Below are positions 41,312 through 53,762 of a stretch of 64,000 bases of DNA, one piece after another. The translations under genes and the position numbers were made by a program. Within the stretch, counting starts at the first letter, position 1. The number at the start of each line of letters is the position of its first letter. Under the pieces are notes generated by a model. The model was not told the DNA's origin and searched no databases. It saw nothing but the letters and a program-made list of their open reading frames with translations. This DNA is from Loripinus fragilis (Eukaryota; Mollusca; Bivalvia; Lucinida; Lucinidae), in NCBI GenBank assembly GCA_964019695.1, contig OZ026519.1, positions 27,433,213 through 27,497,212 on the forward strand. The letters run 5' to 3'.

Positions 41312-43469
41312 AATCAAGTTGTAATGCTTATCTAACGATCGTGGCTTAACCCATATATGCCAATAAAGCGACCGTTTTGAATGGCATTCATGGGTTCAGG
41401 TGAATAGTATGACTTATTCAAATGTTAGAATTTTGATAACATTGAAATCAAATCAAACCAGTTCCATCATGCATTTCACTAACTGAAGGCTGAGCCCATT
41501 TCCATTACCAAGTCAGCTCTCACCAACACAAAAGTGCCTTTATGTAGCGTCTTTTTTGTGCAGATATGGTGCTGACTCAGTTCTGTATGGTAGCTCAGCT
41601 GAACTATACAGATTGATATATCAAAAAGCAAATCTAGCGATTTAAAACAACCCGATGTTTTAATTGATAAATCATAATTGAGACGGGTAATAATAGACAA
41701 GAGAATGCTCGATAACACTACTATCTCTACCACCATGGTGATGGTCGCTTAATGATAGCCATTTGAACTGCTAAGCTGTCATTATGAATGCACCATTTCA
41801 AGATAGTGTGGTATTGGATGCATACCGAAGCAGCGAATGCTCAGATGAGAGTGTGCAATCACCCACTATCACCAAAGTAAAACAAAGTAAGAATATAGAT
41901 CAAGGCTACAGCCAAAAAATAAACATTTACTACCACTTAAAAGCTGTGCATGTTTGTTTAAAATATTTTAGGCGTGTATGCAAGCAAAGCTGAGTATTTG
42001 ACATGTTTGAGCCAGCACAGAGCATTCAGATGCTTTCTCCAGGTACATGTACCAGTTTTACGCTATCTACCTTTGTCAGTTTGACCGGCTTTTATTTCGG
42101 CATATTGAATCAGTTCAGTGTGTTTAAAACAGTGAGGTTTATACAGTCGTATCTCGCATCGAACCTCATACTTTAATTTTGTAGTATGGCCGATGCTTTT
42201 TTCTTTGATCTTTGCTGATGTTTAAATCAGACACCCTAGAAAAACGACGAAGGAGGAGCTTCAAACCGTACTCTAACTTCCAATTTTAGTTAAACAGCGA
42301 TATAGGCGGGAACTTCCTAAATAGCGACAAACTAACCCGTAGGTAAATGTAATATAATTGACATTGGTGAAATCTCTTTTGAAAATTTCTTATTGAGTAT
42401 TTATAGCATGTGATGAAATACCAAAACGTCATTTTAAGGCTACATTTTACGATACAAGACCAAAACATATGAAAACGTAAAATGTGACGTTAACGTCAGA
42501 ATAAAGATAAAGAAACCCCGTCTTTTCCATGTTTGATTATTTGGCGTCGACTTGACAATGTGTAAATTAAACAAACGCACAATCATATTCATAATGCAGT
42601 CAAATATTGCGTCAAAATACGCAACTTGAATGGCAGGATACACACTTGTTGTGAATAAACGATAAACGTCACATAGAGCCGTCGGGTTTGGTACGCTGGG
42701 GAATATACGCGATATGATAAACCTAGAGACATCACAACATGCTTTCTTGGGAAAAACTGACTTTTCAGATACCGTAGAAATACGCTGGTAAGGTGTTTTT
42801 ATTGACGTTAGCCAAACAAAACACGGCATAATGCAAGAGAAAACATCTGATTACATGCAGAGAGTGAACACCAAACTTGTTAACTGTAACCTAAACTTTG
42901 TCACTGGACCATTTTATCATTAGAAAAACACATACACATCATGGAAACCGTCAAAACGTAGGATATCGAATTTTGACGTATGAATTGAGTTTTTTGACGT
43001 CTGAAGATCTCAAGTCATAATTCTTGAACAAAACGTCCTTGTAATGAATAAATCTCAAGCAGAAAAGAAAGTTAACGCGTTTCACGCAGTATTCAAAGTT
43101 GACGTTAATGACGTTAAGCCGTTTCCGAATCCTACAGAAACGTCGCCATTTGATCATTTCCTTGATCCGCAATCTATGCCAAGACATTTTAAAACAATAA
43201 ACCGATGGTTGATTCAAACTTTGCTTTTATTGACCCTGTTTCAGCAGCTTACTATATGGGGTCAGGCTGGTTACGCGCATACAAAAATGATGACGTAATC
43301 GATAATTACGTTGAACCTGCTGTAATTTGACGGACACATACTGCTCCTATCGATAAATATCATTTGCACTAAAAACTTGCATCATATTGTATGCTAACAA
43401 TGACTCGAAGTGTTTGTTGCGTTTCTTTATTCCTTAAGTATATAATGAAAAAACCCTTAACGAGTACAC
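41312..43469. other. Upstream region without recognised gene
   Basis: The frames at 42440-42829 (minus, 129 aa) and 43044-43298 (plus, 84 aa) have no family motifs I know. The stretch 42480-43320 is rich in TGACGT-type motifs (see findings). Confidence 0.4.
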
Positions 43470-43545
43470 TGATAAACAGTGAAGACTCAGATGAAATACA
43501 GCATCATGCTGTATTTCATCTGGGTCCTCACTGTTTGCTAAGATT
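43470..43545. repeat. Palindromic element core
   Basis: ACAGTGAAGACTCAGATGAA with ATACAGCAT is followed by its inverse ATGCTGTATTTCATCTGGGT and CCTCACTGTTTGC. A diverged relative is at 50535-50610. Confidence 0.75.
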
Positions 43546-43700
43546 AAAACAACCTCCAGGGACAGAAATAATTCATAATTAAGAAACTTCTTCCTAGCTG
43601 TGTCCCTTTAAAGTACACAATGGGCAGTCCCACAATGTATGGGAAAATCGATTAGATATAAAAGGGTTAATGATAATGCAAACCGTTATGATTTGTTTGA

Positions 43701-43900
43701 CTGTTTGTTTGATTTGATTCCTTACGTCCCATCAACAATCTTTCAGTTAAACAGGGACGGGTCTTCCTAGGTTAAACCAGTACTAAGCTAGGATAAATGT
43801 GTCTTGCTCAAGGACCACAACGCAGTGACGCCGGTGAGGCTCGAACCCGCGGCCCTTCGGTCTCGAGTCAAGCACTCTACCACTGAGCCACTGCGCTCCC
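43701..43900 (-). repeat. Family C tRNA-derived SINE
   Basis: This is a near-identical copy of the element at 30162-30383: GGGAGCGCAGTGGCTCAGTG head, box B GGGTTCGAGCC, the CCTTGAGCAAGACACATTTA body and an AATCAAACAAAC tail. The strong match suggests recent insertion. Confidence 0.88.
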
Positions 43901-44018
43901 ACCGTTATGATTAGACTCCTATTTTGTTTCAAACTGAAGAAAAAAAACCAGCATCATTATAACTATTTCTTCGTATTTGGTTTATTGAAAAAATAATGAA
44001 CAAGCAAAAGCCTTTGGC

Positions 44019-44195
44019 AGTGCTTGACTCGAGACCGTGGGCCGCGGCTTCAAGCCTCACCGGCGTCACTGCGTTGTGTCCTTGAGCAAGACACATTAAT
44101 CTTAGCTTAGTACTGGTTCAACACAGGAAGACCCGTACCTTTATAATTGAAAGTTTGTTGATGGCACGTAAATTATCAAATCAAACAAAGCAAAA
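44019..44195 (+). repeat. Family C SINE, 5'-truncated
   Basis: It begins at GGCAGTGCTTGACTCGAGAC, so box A is lost. It keeps the CACCGGCGTCACTGCGTTG and GAGCAAGACACAT body and ends AATCAAACAAAGC. It lies 120 bases from the inverted copy at 43701-43900, so the two form an imperfect inverted pair. Confidence 0.8.
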
Positions 44196-44291
44196 GCCTA
44201 TTTTTTTTACCTTATCCGTTGCTATAGTAAATAAAAATGGCCACCAAAACATGCAGAAAAGTAGGAAAGTTGTTACTTTTGACCAAATTTG

Positions 44292-44752
44292 AAACTTTTG
44301 CTCCGGTATTCAGTTTTATTTACTGTTGGGTCCTTATCTTTGCTTTATCTCCTTTTTATGTCTTAATTTATATGTTCTAGGAGATGATACATTGATAAGT
44401 TAGGGGTATTTCATGCAAACCAAACGTCTAAGTGCCATGATCCACATCTGAACTAAGGGTGAGGTTGGTGCACAATTAAACCAATTTAAACCTTCCAGTA
44501 CAATTTTTTACTGACCGTTCCAATGCGGTGCTTCTTTTGTGGATCATTTATCATTATCTCTGTCTTGTTTTGTTATGCTTTCATGCACGTCTGTTTGTTG
44601 ATGCCTTGTGGTCACCTGCTAGGAAAGGGCTGACCTCTTTGCTCTCGTTTGTGATGTCTAATTGTGACGTTGCCACTTTCCCTTTGGTATTCTTGGTCAG
44701 GTGTTGTGCTTGATTTTATCGATTCCTGATCGTTGCCCTCTTTCTTACTTTA
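44292..44752 (+). repeat. Family D repeat, copy 4
   Basis: It matches copy 3 closely from TTTTGCTCCGGTATTCAGTT to TCGATTCCTGATCGTTGCCC, including TTGATAAGTTAGGGGTATTT and CACCTGCTAGGAAAGGGCTG. Confidence 0.75.
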
Positions 44753-45699
44753 AATGACGCCAGGATTACGTAAATCTTTGCTCTCGAACTGGCCTTTTTA
44801 AAACATACGCAGCGTTCATGCCTTTGCGCGTCCATATAGGCACTACAAAATTGAACATTTGAAGCGTTTCTTCCAAATCTTTCGAGCAAAAAACTGGCCT
44901 GATGCAATAGAAGCGATTGAACATGGTTTTCTGATACATAATCATCTTCTAAGCCCCATCTGGGTTGTTAAAATCCTCGCCCAAAGGCTCAGAAAATACT
45001 AGAACCATCCTCGGGAACCCGGCAGATGTTAATGCATAGAAAAACATGTTTGATAGTTACGTTATGCAGGGACGTCCATTGTAGGGGTCGCACTTTTTTT
45101 ATGCAATACCATTTGCCAGCTCCCGAGGACGTTGCTTGATAGGCCGAGTGTTCAAATATCGCCCGAGGGACCTGCCAAGTGTTAATGCAATGGAACAAAC
45201 ATGTGCGATCGTTACTCTTGATTCCTATGAAAACCGTACTGAAAACGTCGCTTAAAATTAATAGCATATCCTTTTTTCTTACACGGAATTTCTCTAAACA
45301 AAATGGCGTCAGTGTCAAACTTTCGAACATCATTACGTCGAAACAACGTCATAGACCGCGAACAAAAGCATTGGCGAAATGATCAGTCCAGGCTGCAGCG
45401 CTTTCCTGTGCAACGTCATGCAATCATATCAGGGCCCATTTTAGGCTTTGTCAAGTTAAAAACCATGTCCAAATAGCACGTGAATCTTATGATTTGAACA
45501 TGGATTTTTGCGGCTTCAAACGGCTTCGCGAAACGAATACTATGCAAGAATATGCAATAAGTCGCATTTATATAGCCATATTTTGTTATTTTATTTTCTC
45601 TCGAAAATGATTATAAAGTTCGTTAATATTCAATATGAAAAATAGATTGTAACTTTTGTTCTCCTGCATAAATAAATGGGTACGCTTTTGGTCCCCTAT

Positions 45700-45920
45700 G
45701 AGGCTAAAATATAAAAAATATATGTTTCGTCAATTTGTCCTTATCAGTTCATTTAATCAAAAACCCAAGTTTAAAAGTATCGATTTACTTTGTTTTTTAC
45801 CGTTGCTACTGAGGCTAAAATATAAAAAAAATATTTTTCGTCAATTTGTCCTTATCAGTTCATTTAATCAAAAACCCAAGTGTAAAAGTCTCGATTTACT
45901 TTGACTTTTACCGTTTCTAT
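45700..45920 (+). repeat. Tandem duplication, two units of 111 bp
   Basis: GAGGCTAAAATATAAAAAA begins at 45700 and 45811. Both units continue CGTCAATTTGTCCTTATCAG and AATCAAAAACCCAAG with few changes. Confidence 0.9.
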
Positions 45921-46614
45921 GGTAACAAAAAAGGCCGCCAAAAAATTCATTTTGGAGCAAGTTTGAGAGGTTTGACAGAGGAATTAATATGGAACACAAG
46001 CAAATACAAAAAAAAAGAAATAACAGAAGATAATAATTATAAAATCACACAACATATTAAAAGGATTTGTTGCATTTAGCTGTGCTGATATCTAATTCTT
46101 AAAAAAATTGTCTCCATAAGCCTGAAATTTGGTCCAAAATGGCAATTTAAGCCTATTTTGTCGGCCATTTTTGTTACCAAAGCAACGGTTGAATTTAAAT
46201 AAATGCTGAAATTTTACACTTCAGCTATTGTCAGTTTTTTTGCTCCAGAGGGGGCCAAATTAGCCCCTAATGCATGTATCCCTTTCTTAAATGTGCTGCA
46301 AGCATCGCATTTTATCGCTTTCACCAACTCTTTTAATAAATTATATGATACTATATCATTCATGTAACATCCTCTATTTAAGAATGCAACATCTATTGCA
46401 ATGCATAATTATCTCATACAAACTACTTACATTTCGTTGTCCGAATATTTACTCTCACTGCTTTTAAAATCGAATCTGATAATGATTAACATCTTGACAA
46501 ATCAGTCCTGTGTCGGTTCCAGACAGTTGATTACATGTCTCTGGGGACAATAACCTCTGATATTTACCTCAGGTATTTATTTCATTGTGCAGCTTCCGTA
46601 AAACTTGCATATTT
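45921..46614. other. Upstream region: nothing recognised
   Basis: AT-rich DNA with no convincing gene, RNA or repeat structure. Confidence 0.45.
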
Positions 46615-46852
46615 GAGCCAGAGCATGAGATTTCCAACAATATGGCATTTTGACATGTGTAGACTCGGACGAGCCTCTGCTGCCTCCTTTTTAAGCTTAG
46701 AAACTCCAAATGGTGTTCAGCCAGTAGCTTAACAATGATAGAATACTCAAGCGACTAGCAAAGGCTCTGATCAGACTGCGCGTATGCGTAGGCTGATCTG
46801 AGGCTTTGCTGGTCAAACATACCACATTGTTGGAAATCTCATGCACTGGCTC
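46615..46852. mobile_element. Family A MITE, copy 4
   Basis: It has GAGCCAGAGCATGAGATTTC and its inverse ending CATGCACTGGCTC, with ATTT flanking both ends. The interior keeps GACATGTGTAGACTCGGACG and the TGATCAGACTGCGCGTATGC palindrome. Confidence 0.88.
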
Positions 46853-47102
46853 ATTTTAAATGGTTAGTCGATGGGGAAAGGCAGGGTAAAAAGTACCCAC
46901 CTGTTGGGTCACTTACAATAACTAATTTTTTATACTGGTGACTAGAAAATGCGTACTTTTGCAAACATTCAAGACATCCTAAATGATAAGTCGCATAATC
47001 AGAGTCAAAACTGATTACCAATACACAAAGATCTTATTAGGAATAAATACTCTTTTTATTTGACAATTTTATCCTGTGACCCTTTGATATATATTATATA
47101 TA

Positions 47103-47323
47103 TTTAACCCAAATAAACCTAGCGTCCTTTTCGTGGGACTTTGGCAAACGGACACGCCGCAGAACGCGGTGTCTGATCAGGGTCTCCACTGTTTGCTTAC
47201 AGGACGTTCTATTAAAATTTGAATAAAACATTAAAAACAATAGCCAATATCCCTCAAAACGGAAATGGATTCGACCAAATGATAAGGGTGGCAAATACCA
47301 TAAGGCATACATGGGTTAAGAAG
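47103..47323. mobile_element. Family F piggyBac-like MITE, copy 2
   Basis: It starts TTAACCCAAATAAACCTAGC and ends CATACATGGGTTAA, so TTAA flanks CCC...GGG ends, as in piggyBac elements. It contains CGGTGTCTGATCAGGGTCTC and AACGGAAATGGATTCGACCA. It abuts the large TTAA element that starts at 47354. Confidence 0.8.
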
Positions 47324-47359
47324 GAGGAACCTATTAGTACATAAGGGGTTAAAACCCCA

Positions 47360-47690
47360 TTCTCACTGTGCCGATGTAGCCACGGTTCATCCCGATTCAG
47401 GACAGCCGGTATACCGTGATGAACCGGGGCACATTTTATGAAAAATAAATTGCGTTCTCACATTGCCGACGTTACCCCGGTATAGCCCCGGTTCTCGAGA
47501 AAGCAGACGCCGGTTGATTCCCGGTTCACCACGGAGCACTTACGGTACAGCACGGTGGAGCCACGGTTCATGCCGGTATACCCCGGTTCTACCCAGGTTG
47601 TTTACGGTGATGCCCCGGTAAGTGCCGGTGGAGCCACGGTTACATGCCGGTAGCGCCACGGTTGCGTCCCGGTGTTACTCTACATTATAA
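47360..47690. repeat. Left CCGGT/CACGGT array
   Basis: It holds about twenty short units such as GAGCCACGGTT, GCCCCGGTA and TGCCGGTAT, irregularly spaced. It is markedly GC-richer than its surroundings. Confidence 0.8.
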
Positions 47691-48211
47691 AACCATGATA
47701 AAAACGTGGAGTAACATCAGTTTTCTTCTGTCTCTATCGCATAACAGTTATGACACAAATTGGACTGCACAGCCATATATGAGTTACTAGAGGAATCATG
47801 ATCTGTGTAGCGAAAGCAAATGCCTAGTACATGTAACCTCGCAGCTCATTTGCATGACAAATAAGCAGAAGCAGACCTGTTTTCTTACGACGAGGTTTAA
47901 ATGTTGATCTGGGCCCAGAATTACAATGCCTCCTTAGAGTTATGGAAGACTTAATTTAAGTATTGATACTTCAACATGTACATTAAATGCTTAATAAATT
48001 GCTAAGACCGATGCAGTATACTCATGGTCAAAGATATCATTGTGATCTACAGAAAAAATGAAACTATTTTGGATTTAATCAGTTTGGAAACGTTATTTTT
48101 CGCATCCTGGAAATTCAATACTTAACTTAAGTACTCCTAAACATTAAGGAAACATTGTAATTCTAGGCCCAGATTGTCTTGCTTTTTCGTAAAAAAATAT
48201 ATAAACACTTT

Positions 48212-48438
48212 GAGCGGGGCATGTGATTTCCAACAATGTAATATTTTTAGAAGTGAAGACTTAGACAAGCCAGTGCAGTCCCCAATTAAGCTTTAAAGTT
48301 GTTCGGTCAGTAGCTTAACAGTCATAGAATAATTAAGCGACTAGCAAAGGCTCTGATCAGACTGCGCCTAGGCACAGGCTGATCTGAGGCTTTGCTAATG
48401 GAAACTACCACATTGTTTGAAATCTCATGTCGTGGCTC
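48212..48438. mobile_element. Family A MITE, copy 5, nested
   Basis: It has GAGCGGGGCATGTGATTTCC and its inverse ending TGTCGTGGCTC. It sits inside the larger TTAA-flanked element at 47354-48982, so it inserted into that element later. Confidence 0.85.
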
Positions 48439-48649
48439 ATATATGCTTGACTCTTCAGTAAGCAGTCTTCTATAAGTGCATATATTCATAAGCTTTGTAA
48501 ATGAGCACATCTTTTCTGCTGATTTAACCAACTCGTGACGAATGGACTTTCCCATCCTTATCATTTGCATGAATCCACTTACATTTTAGGTGCAGCAGGA
48601 GTGACTTTTCATTTTCATTTTGCATTTTATTACATATATATAGGCAGTG

Positions 48650-48970
48650 GAACCGCACGGTTTATCACGGTGGAGACACGGATGTTCCCGGAATGCGCCG
48701 GTATTGCCCCGACGCCATCCCGGTGGAGACACGGTTGCTCCCGGCGTCTTCCCGGTTTATCACGGTATTTGACAGCCTTCCCGGTTACTCCCGGTGAGTG
48801 CCGGTTGTTTTAAAGATTTTAAAACAACCGGGGACATGAGCCGGTTTAACACTGTTCAACACGGTTCATCCCGGATCTCCAAGGTTGTCCACGGTGCCGC
48901 CACGGTTCTGACACGGTTCATCACGGTTCATCCCGGATCATCAAACCGGGGTGAACCGGCACCTTAAACC
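48650..48970. repeat. Right CCGGT/CACGGT array
   Basis: The units match those of the left array: GGAGACACGG, TCCCGGTTT, TTCATCCCGG and TTCATCACGG. It includes a palindrome GTTGTTTTAAAGATTTTAAAACAAC flanked by CCGG near 48800-48830. Confidence 0.8.
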
Positions 48971-49575
48971 GGGATAGTGAGAACGGGGCTTAAAGTTGAT
49001 AGGGCTGGACATGATCATGACTTTTATTAAAAATGAATGGTCTAATCTGTTGGTAGATTATGTAGCCCACAATTGACATAATTGAATTTCACTATTTTTT
49101 CCAAACCCAATTCCTAACAATAGGAACACTACTACAACCTACTAATTCTTTGTTGGTTGTTTAGTTTGGAATACAATACAATCCCAGATAACAGCTAATA
49201 TAAAGAAGCTGGATGACGATTACAACTATTTAGCTTAACATTAAAGACGTGAGTTATGTCCAGAAAATTGGCCAAATTCTGAAAACGTCCATATGAGATT
49301 ATGAAACAATGAGCATGGTGACATATCATTTTTATTTCAAAAATTAACACTCCATGTATAAAACAAACTGTATGCAAAGTATTGAACAGATTTCAATGTC
49401 GGAAGTATTTAGTAGCATATGTCCTTATTACCACCAAAGGCCAAGTATGTTCAAATTAGTCCAACTATTCAACGACGACAGTCTTTCAAACCTCAAAAAA
49501 TTAGCAAAGTATATTATTGAGGCTTTTCAATTCAGAAAATCTTTAATAAACAATCAGTAATAACAAAACAGGTAT

Positions 49576-50083
49576 GGCAGGGTGGGTAGTCACGTGGTTT
49601 TTGCTTGGATACACTGTACGGATGCTCGAATACACTGTACGGACATTCTGATCGAATGTAGGTAGATTTCTCTATGTTTTCTCATCTATACCCAGAAAGT
49701 TATACACCATTTTCCAGCCCACATTTCCCCCCATCAAACGCTACCAGGATAGCATCTTTAAGCTTCTTACTTTGAGTACTAACTCTGTCACAAATGTTGT
49801 CCGTACAGCTTATTTCCAAATTCAGGCCCGATCTTCGCCGCTAAAAATTTTGTGACAGAGTCTGTACTCAAAGTAAGAAGCTTTATGAGGATATCCTGGC
49901 ATCGTTACATCGGGAAAAATGGGGGCTGGAAAATGGTGTATAACTTTCTGTGTAAAGATGAAAAAACACGCAGAAATATCTACTTACTTTTGCTTAAAAC
50001 ATCGTTGTGGAAAGAAGTCCGCCATTTTTCCGTACAGTGTATCCCAACAAAAACCACGTGACTACCCACCCTGTATGGTCAAA
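49576..50083. mobile_element. Foldback element of about 510 bp
   Basis: The left arm begins CAGGGTGGGTAGTCACGTGG and the right arm ends CCACGTGACTACCCACCCTG. The arms continue with CACTGTACGG, ACTTTCTG, CATTTTCCAGCCC and GTACT/GAGT blocks to a 60-base centre near 49800-49860. The frame 49852-50061 is part of the arm. Confidence 0.85.
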
Positions 50084-50534
50084 ATGCAGAATTGATTGCG
50101 TAAAGGACCGTTTAGTTCAGAAACCGTGACACGCAAAATGGGCCCTGGCGAGATATTGCAATACGCAGTATATCGTCAGAGTTCATCATGCATGACATGT
50201 CTATTCGTCAAAACAGAGTGAAGGTCAGTTTTTGAACATAAATGATTTTTGGGTAAATGAAAAATATCAAATAAAAATTTATGATAGATAGGACAGTCCC
50301 AGACAAACGAACACGTTTTGCTCCTTGTCTGGGCCTGTACTGTCGATCAGTTGAATCATCTCCCAGGAAATGTCTTGCGTTTTCGTATTTCGGCAAGGCA
50401 TATCCATAGGGAAAAGTGTCTTGGACAAGTATGTTTATAGTCAGCGACTGGTTATGGTCTTGTATAATTATATGTAAGGCTATAGCTATGATCGCTTTGA
50501 GTGTGTACCCTAACCCTTTGAGGACTGGATGCCT

Positions 50535-50612
50535 CTACAAACAGTGATGACCCAGATGAAGTGCCTCTTAAGTAGGCAGTTCATCAGGGCCTACACTGTT
50601 TGCTAAGTTTAG
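50535..50612. repeat. Palindromic element core, diverged
   Basis: AACAGTGATGACCCAGATGA and its approximate inverse TTCATCAGGGCCTACACTGT, TTGCTAAG, match 43470-43545. Confidence 0.65.
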
Positions 50613-50767
50613 AGAAACATATTTATAGTATTGTTTTTGGCCATCTTGACTAAACTGTATCAACGAAACTATATCGAAGGTTCCATTGTTCTTAAAAGGG
50701 GTTAATGAATTGAGATATATATATCAAGATAGTACAACACATGCAAAAGGTTAATTTTGCGTAAGAC

Positions 50768-50771
50768 CTAC

Positions 50772-50828
<57 letters not shown>

Positions 50829-51748
50829 CACCCTTACCTACCTACCTACCTACCTACCTACCTACCTACCTACCTACCTACCTACCAACCTACCTACCTA
50901 ACTACCTACCTTACCTTACCTTACCTACCTACCGACCTACCTACCTACCTACCTACCTACCTACCTACCTACCTACCAACCTACCTACCTAACTACCTAC
51001 CTTACCTTACCTTACCGACCTACCTACCTACCTACCTACCTACCTACCTACCTACCTACCTACCTACCTACCTACCTACCTACCTACCTACCTACCTACC
51101 TACCTACCTACCTACCTACCGACCTACCTACCTACCTACCTACCTACCTACCTACCTACCTACCTAACTACCTACCTACCTACCCTACCTACCTGCCTAC
51201 ATTACCTTACCTACCTACCAATCCTACCAACCTACATTACCTTACCCTACCTACCTACCTACCTACCTACCTACCTACCTACCTACCTACCTACCTACCT
51301 ACCTACCTTTCCTTACCTTACCTTACCTTACCTACCTACCTACCTACCTACCTACCTACCTACCTACCTACCTACCTACCTACCTTACCTTAGCTACCTA
51401 CCTTACCTTACCTTACCTTACCTTACCTACCTTACTACCTACCTACCTACATTACATTACCTACCTACCTACCTACCTACCTACCTACCTACCTACCTAC
51501 CTACCTACCTACCTACCTACCTACCTACCTAACCTACCTACCTACCTACCTACCTACCTACCTACCTACCTACCTACCTACCTACCTACCTACCTACCTA
51601 CCTACATACCTACCTTACCTTACCTTACCTTACCTTACCTACCTTACCTACCTTACTTACCTACCTACCTTACCTTACCTTACCTTACCTTACCCTACCT
51701 TACCTTACCTTACCTTACCTTACCTCACCTTACCTTACCTACCTACCT
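50768..51748 (+). repeat. Tetranucleotide microsatellite, CTAT then CTAC/CTTAC
   Basis: About 58 bases of pure CTAT (50771-50828) are followed by about 900 bases of CTAC with CTTAC, CTAAC and CGAC variants. The long Tyr/Leu/Pro/Thr frame across it is an artefact of the repeat. Confidence 0.97.
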
Positions 51749-51765
51749 TGTGTTAATGTTAACCA

Positions 51766-51892
51766 TTCATCAATTCACTTTCTGTCATTCTCCATATATA
51801 TATGTATGTATTGTTATTATATGTCACAATAACGATGAGCTGTATATGCTTAAGTTGTGAATAAACTACTTACTTACTTACTTACTTACTTA
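51766..51892 (+). repeat. Retroposon-like 3' tail ending in ACTT repeats
   Basis: The sequence ends GTGAATAAACTACTTACTTA with six ACTT units, resembling a non-LTR element 3' end. It directly follows the microsatellite. Confidence 0.4.
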
Positions 51893-52454
51893 AAAGCGAC
51901 ATTTTTTCTCATACTTACATTTTTATAATACTTACCAAAAACAAAATTCATTTATATTTCAGGATAAATACAGTTCTAGTTTTTAATAGGATGCAAGCAT
52001 GTAAAATGAAATCCGTACATAGAAGCACATGAGACTTTTAATTTTAATTCGATCGCTCCGACGGCCTCTCAGCCAATGTGTGTTGATTGTTTCTATGTGG
52101 TGATGCATTGAGCAAGATATAACGTTTATTTACCAAAAAAAAATGACAGTGTCTTCTGTCGTAATCAAGTGAATTAAATAGATAACAGTACAGTAAATAT
52201 ACTGAGCGAAACTTCCAAACCGCCACTCGACATTTTCTCATATATCTTAACATGTATGATACATACATGGCTAAAAATTACACTCAATATGGAAAAAATA
52301 ATTAAACAGAACCTGTCAAAATTTCATTTTCATAAATTGAAAATAACATGCTCAATTGATAGACTGTATAAAGGCACCATCGCATTTCATTTTCACACAA
52401 ACGCTAGAATTTGAACTCCTCGCTTAAAACCGAGTATTCAGGGTACCTAAAGTG

Positions 52455-52800
52455 AAAAACACCAACTTTATGGTGTTATAAATGGACATTGTTGAGCATT
52501 TTTGGGTTTCGCTTTTATTAAGAAGCAATTTTCTGGTAATCCACAATGTTCTATGGAAGCCCATATGGCATAAAAAAACCACAAGAATGTTTTATGGAAA
52601 TGACATGTTTTTGTCAACAATATTACTGAAGCTTTCTGGTGCTGTAAATGGACATTATTGAACACTATCGTGTTTATTTTGTAATAAAGTAGCAATTTTC
52701 ATGCAATTCAGTGCTCCTATGGAGGCCCATATGGCCTAACAGAACACAGACATGTGTTTATGGTGATGAAATGTTTTTGTCTTCAAAATGATTGGAACAT
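52455..52800 (+). repeat. Tandem duplication, two units of about 170 bp
   Basis: AAATGGACATTGTTGAGCAT and AAATGGACATTATTGAACAC begin similar units. Both continue AAGCAATTTTC/TAGCAATTTTC, CTATGGAAGCCCATATGGC and ATGACATGTTTTTGTC. Inverted flanks (GAAACTTCCAAACCGCCA at about 52207, TGGCGGTTTAGAAGTTTC at about 53384) suggest it lies inside a foldback. Confidence 0.75.
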
Positions 52801-53567
52801 TCGTCACCCATTAACCATTTACTGCACATCAATCTCGACACTTCCGACGTTCCAATGCAGCATTTTGTGCATCACCGCACCAAAGTATGGTGGACTATAC
52901 AGGACATTTTATGACATACGTAAAACTCAGTTTTTGTCGATTTTTCTCGTCATACGAGTGCAAAAATAAAAAATGGCCGATATATTGTGGTGTAAACTTT
53001 CGGCTCTATCAAAACATGTCAAATTTTATGATAAATTATGAATCAGTCTCAGCGAGGTCCCGTTTTCGATTGAACCCACAGCCTGACCCCCTCTACTTTA
53101 TACTCATACAACCCAAACATTTGCATTTTTGTGATAAAATAAAGTTGTCCGACAGTTGTTGATGAAGATACGAGTATACACATGGCGAAACACATTTAGC
53201 ATTTGTGTGCCACGTGCAAAACAGGTATAAGTACTCTATCGTTACGCATAAATGAACATCCTTATTGAATCAAACTGTGTAATGTTCAATCGACGCATAC
53301 ATGTGTCCAAATATACTGTGGCGAATACTATTTCAAACAGTTTAATAATAAATGAGTTATATTGAAAAAATGTGTTTTGTTAACTGGCGGTTTAGAAGTT
53401 TCGTTCAGTATATAACTGATGCATTAAAATGACCCGAGTTCCGAAACCCACATCTTTTGAATAAAAAAGGGTAATTTTGAAATTGTTTATTCATAATGTT
53501 TTGTTGCTCCCATTGTTTGTTGGGGGTTTTGTGTTAGGTTCTTGTTTTGTTATGCAACACTATGACC

Positions 53568-53762
53568 GAGCCAGTGCATGGGATTTCCAACAATGAGGTA
53601 TGTGCGACCAGAGCCTTTGCTAGTCGCTAGAATGTTCTTTGAGTGTTAAGCTACTGACTGAACATCATTTGGGGTTTCTAAGCTTAAAAGGGGGCTACAC
53701 AGGCTCGTCTGAGTCTACTTTTATCAAAGTACCACATTGTTGGAAATCACGTGTCACGGCTC
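53568..53762. mobile_element. Family A MITE, copy 6, shortened
   Basis: It has GAGCCAGTGCATGGGATTTC and its inverse ending GTGTCACGGCTC. It lacks about 40 bases around the usual GCGCATATGCGC palindrome, giving a shorter element. Confidence 0.85.

Larger units (their letters stand above)
47354..48982. mobile_element. TTAA-flanked element with GC-rich subterminal arrays
   Basis: The left end AACCCCATTCTCACTGTGCC and the inverted right end GCCCCGTTCTCACTATCCCG are each bordered by TTAA. Inside both ends are 250-330 bp of degenerate units built from CCGGT and CACGGT spaced by 5-10 bases. The interior of about 950 bases is AT-rich and holds a nested family A MITE (48212-48438). No transposase is seen. 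Confidence 0.8.

Noticed and set aside
42440..42829. 129-residue minus-strand frame as a gene
   Set aside because: No family motif, no signal peptide or clear domain, and no partner exon with a matching phase was seen.
50757..51167. 136-residue open frame of Tyr/Leu/Pro/Thr repeats
   Set aside because: It is a translation of the CTAT/CTAC microsatellite.
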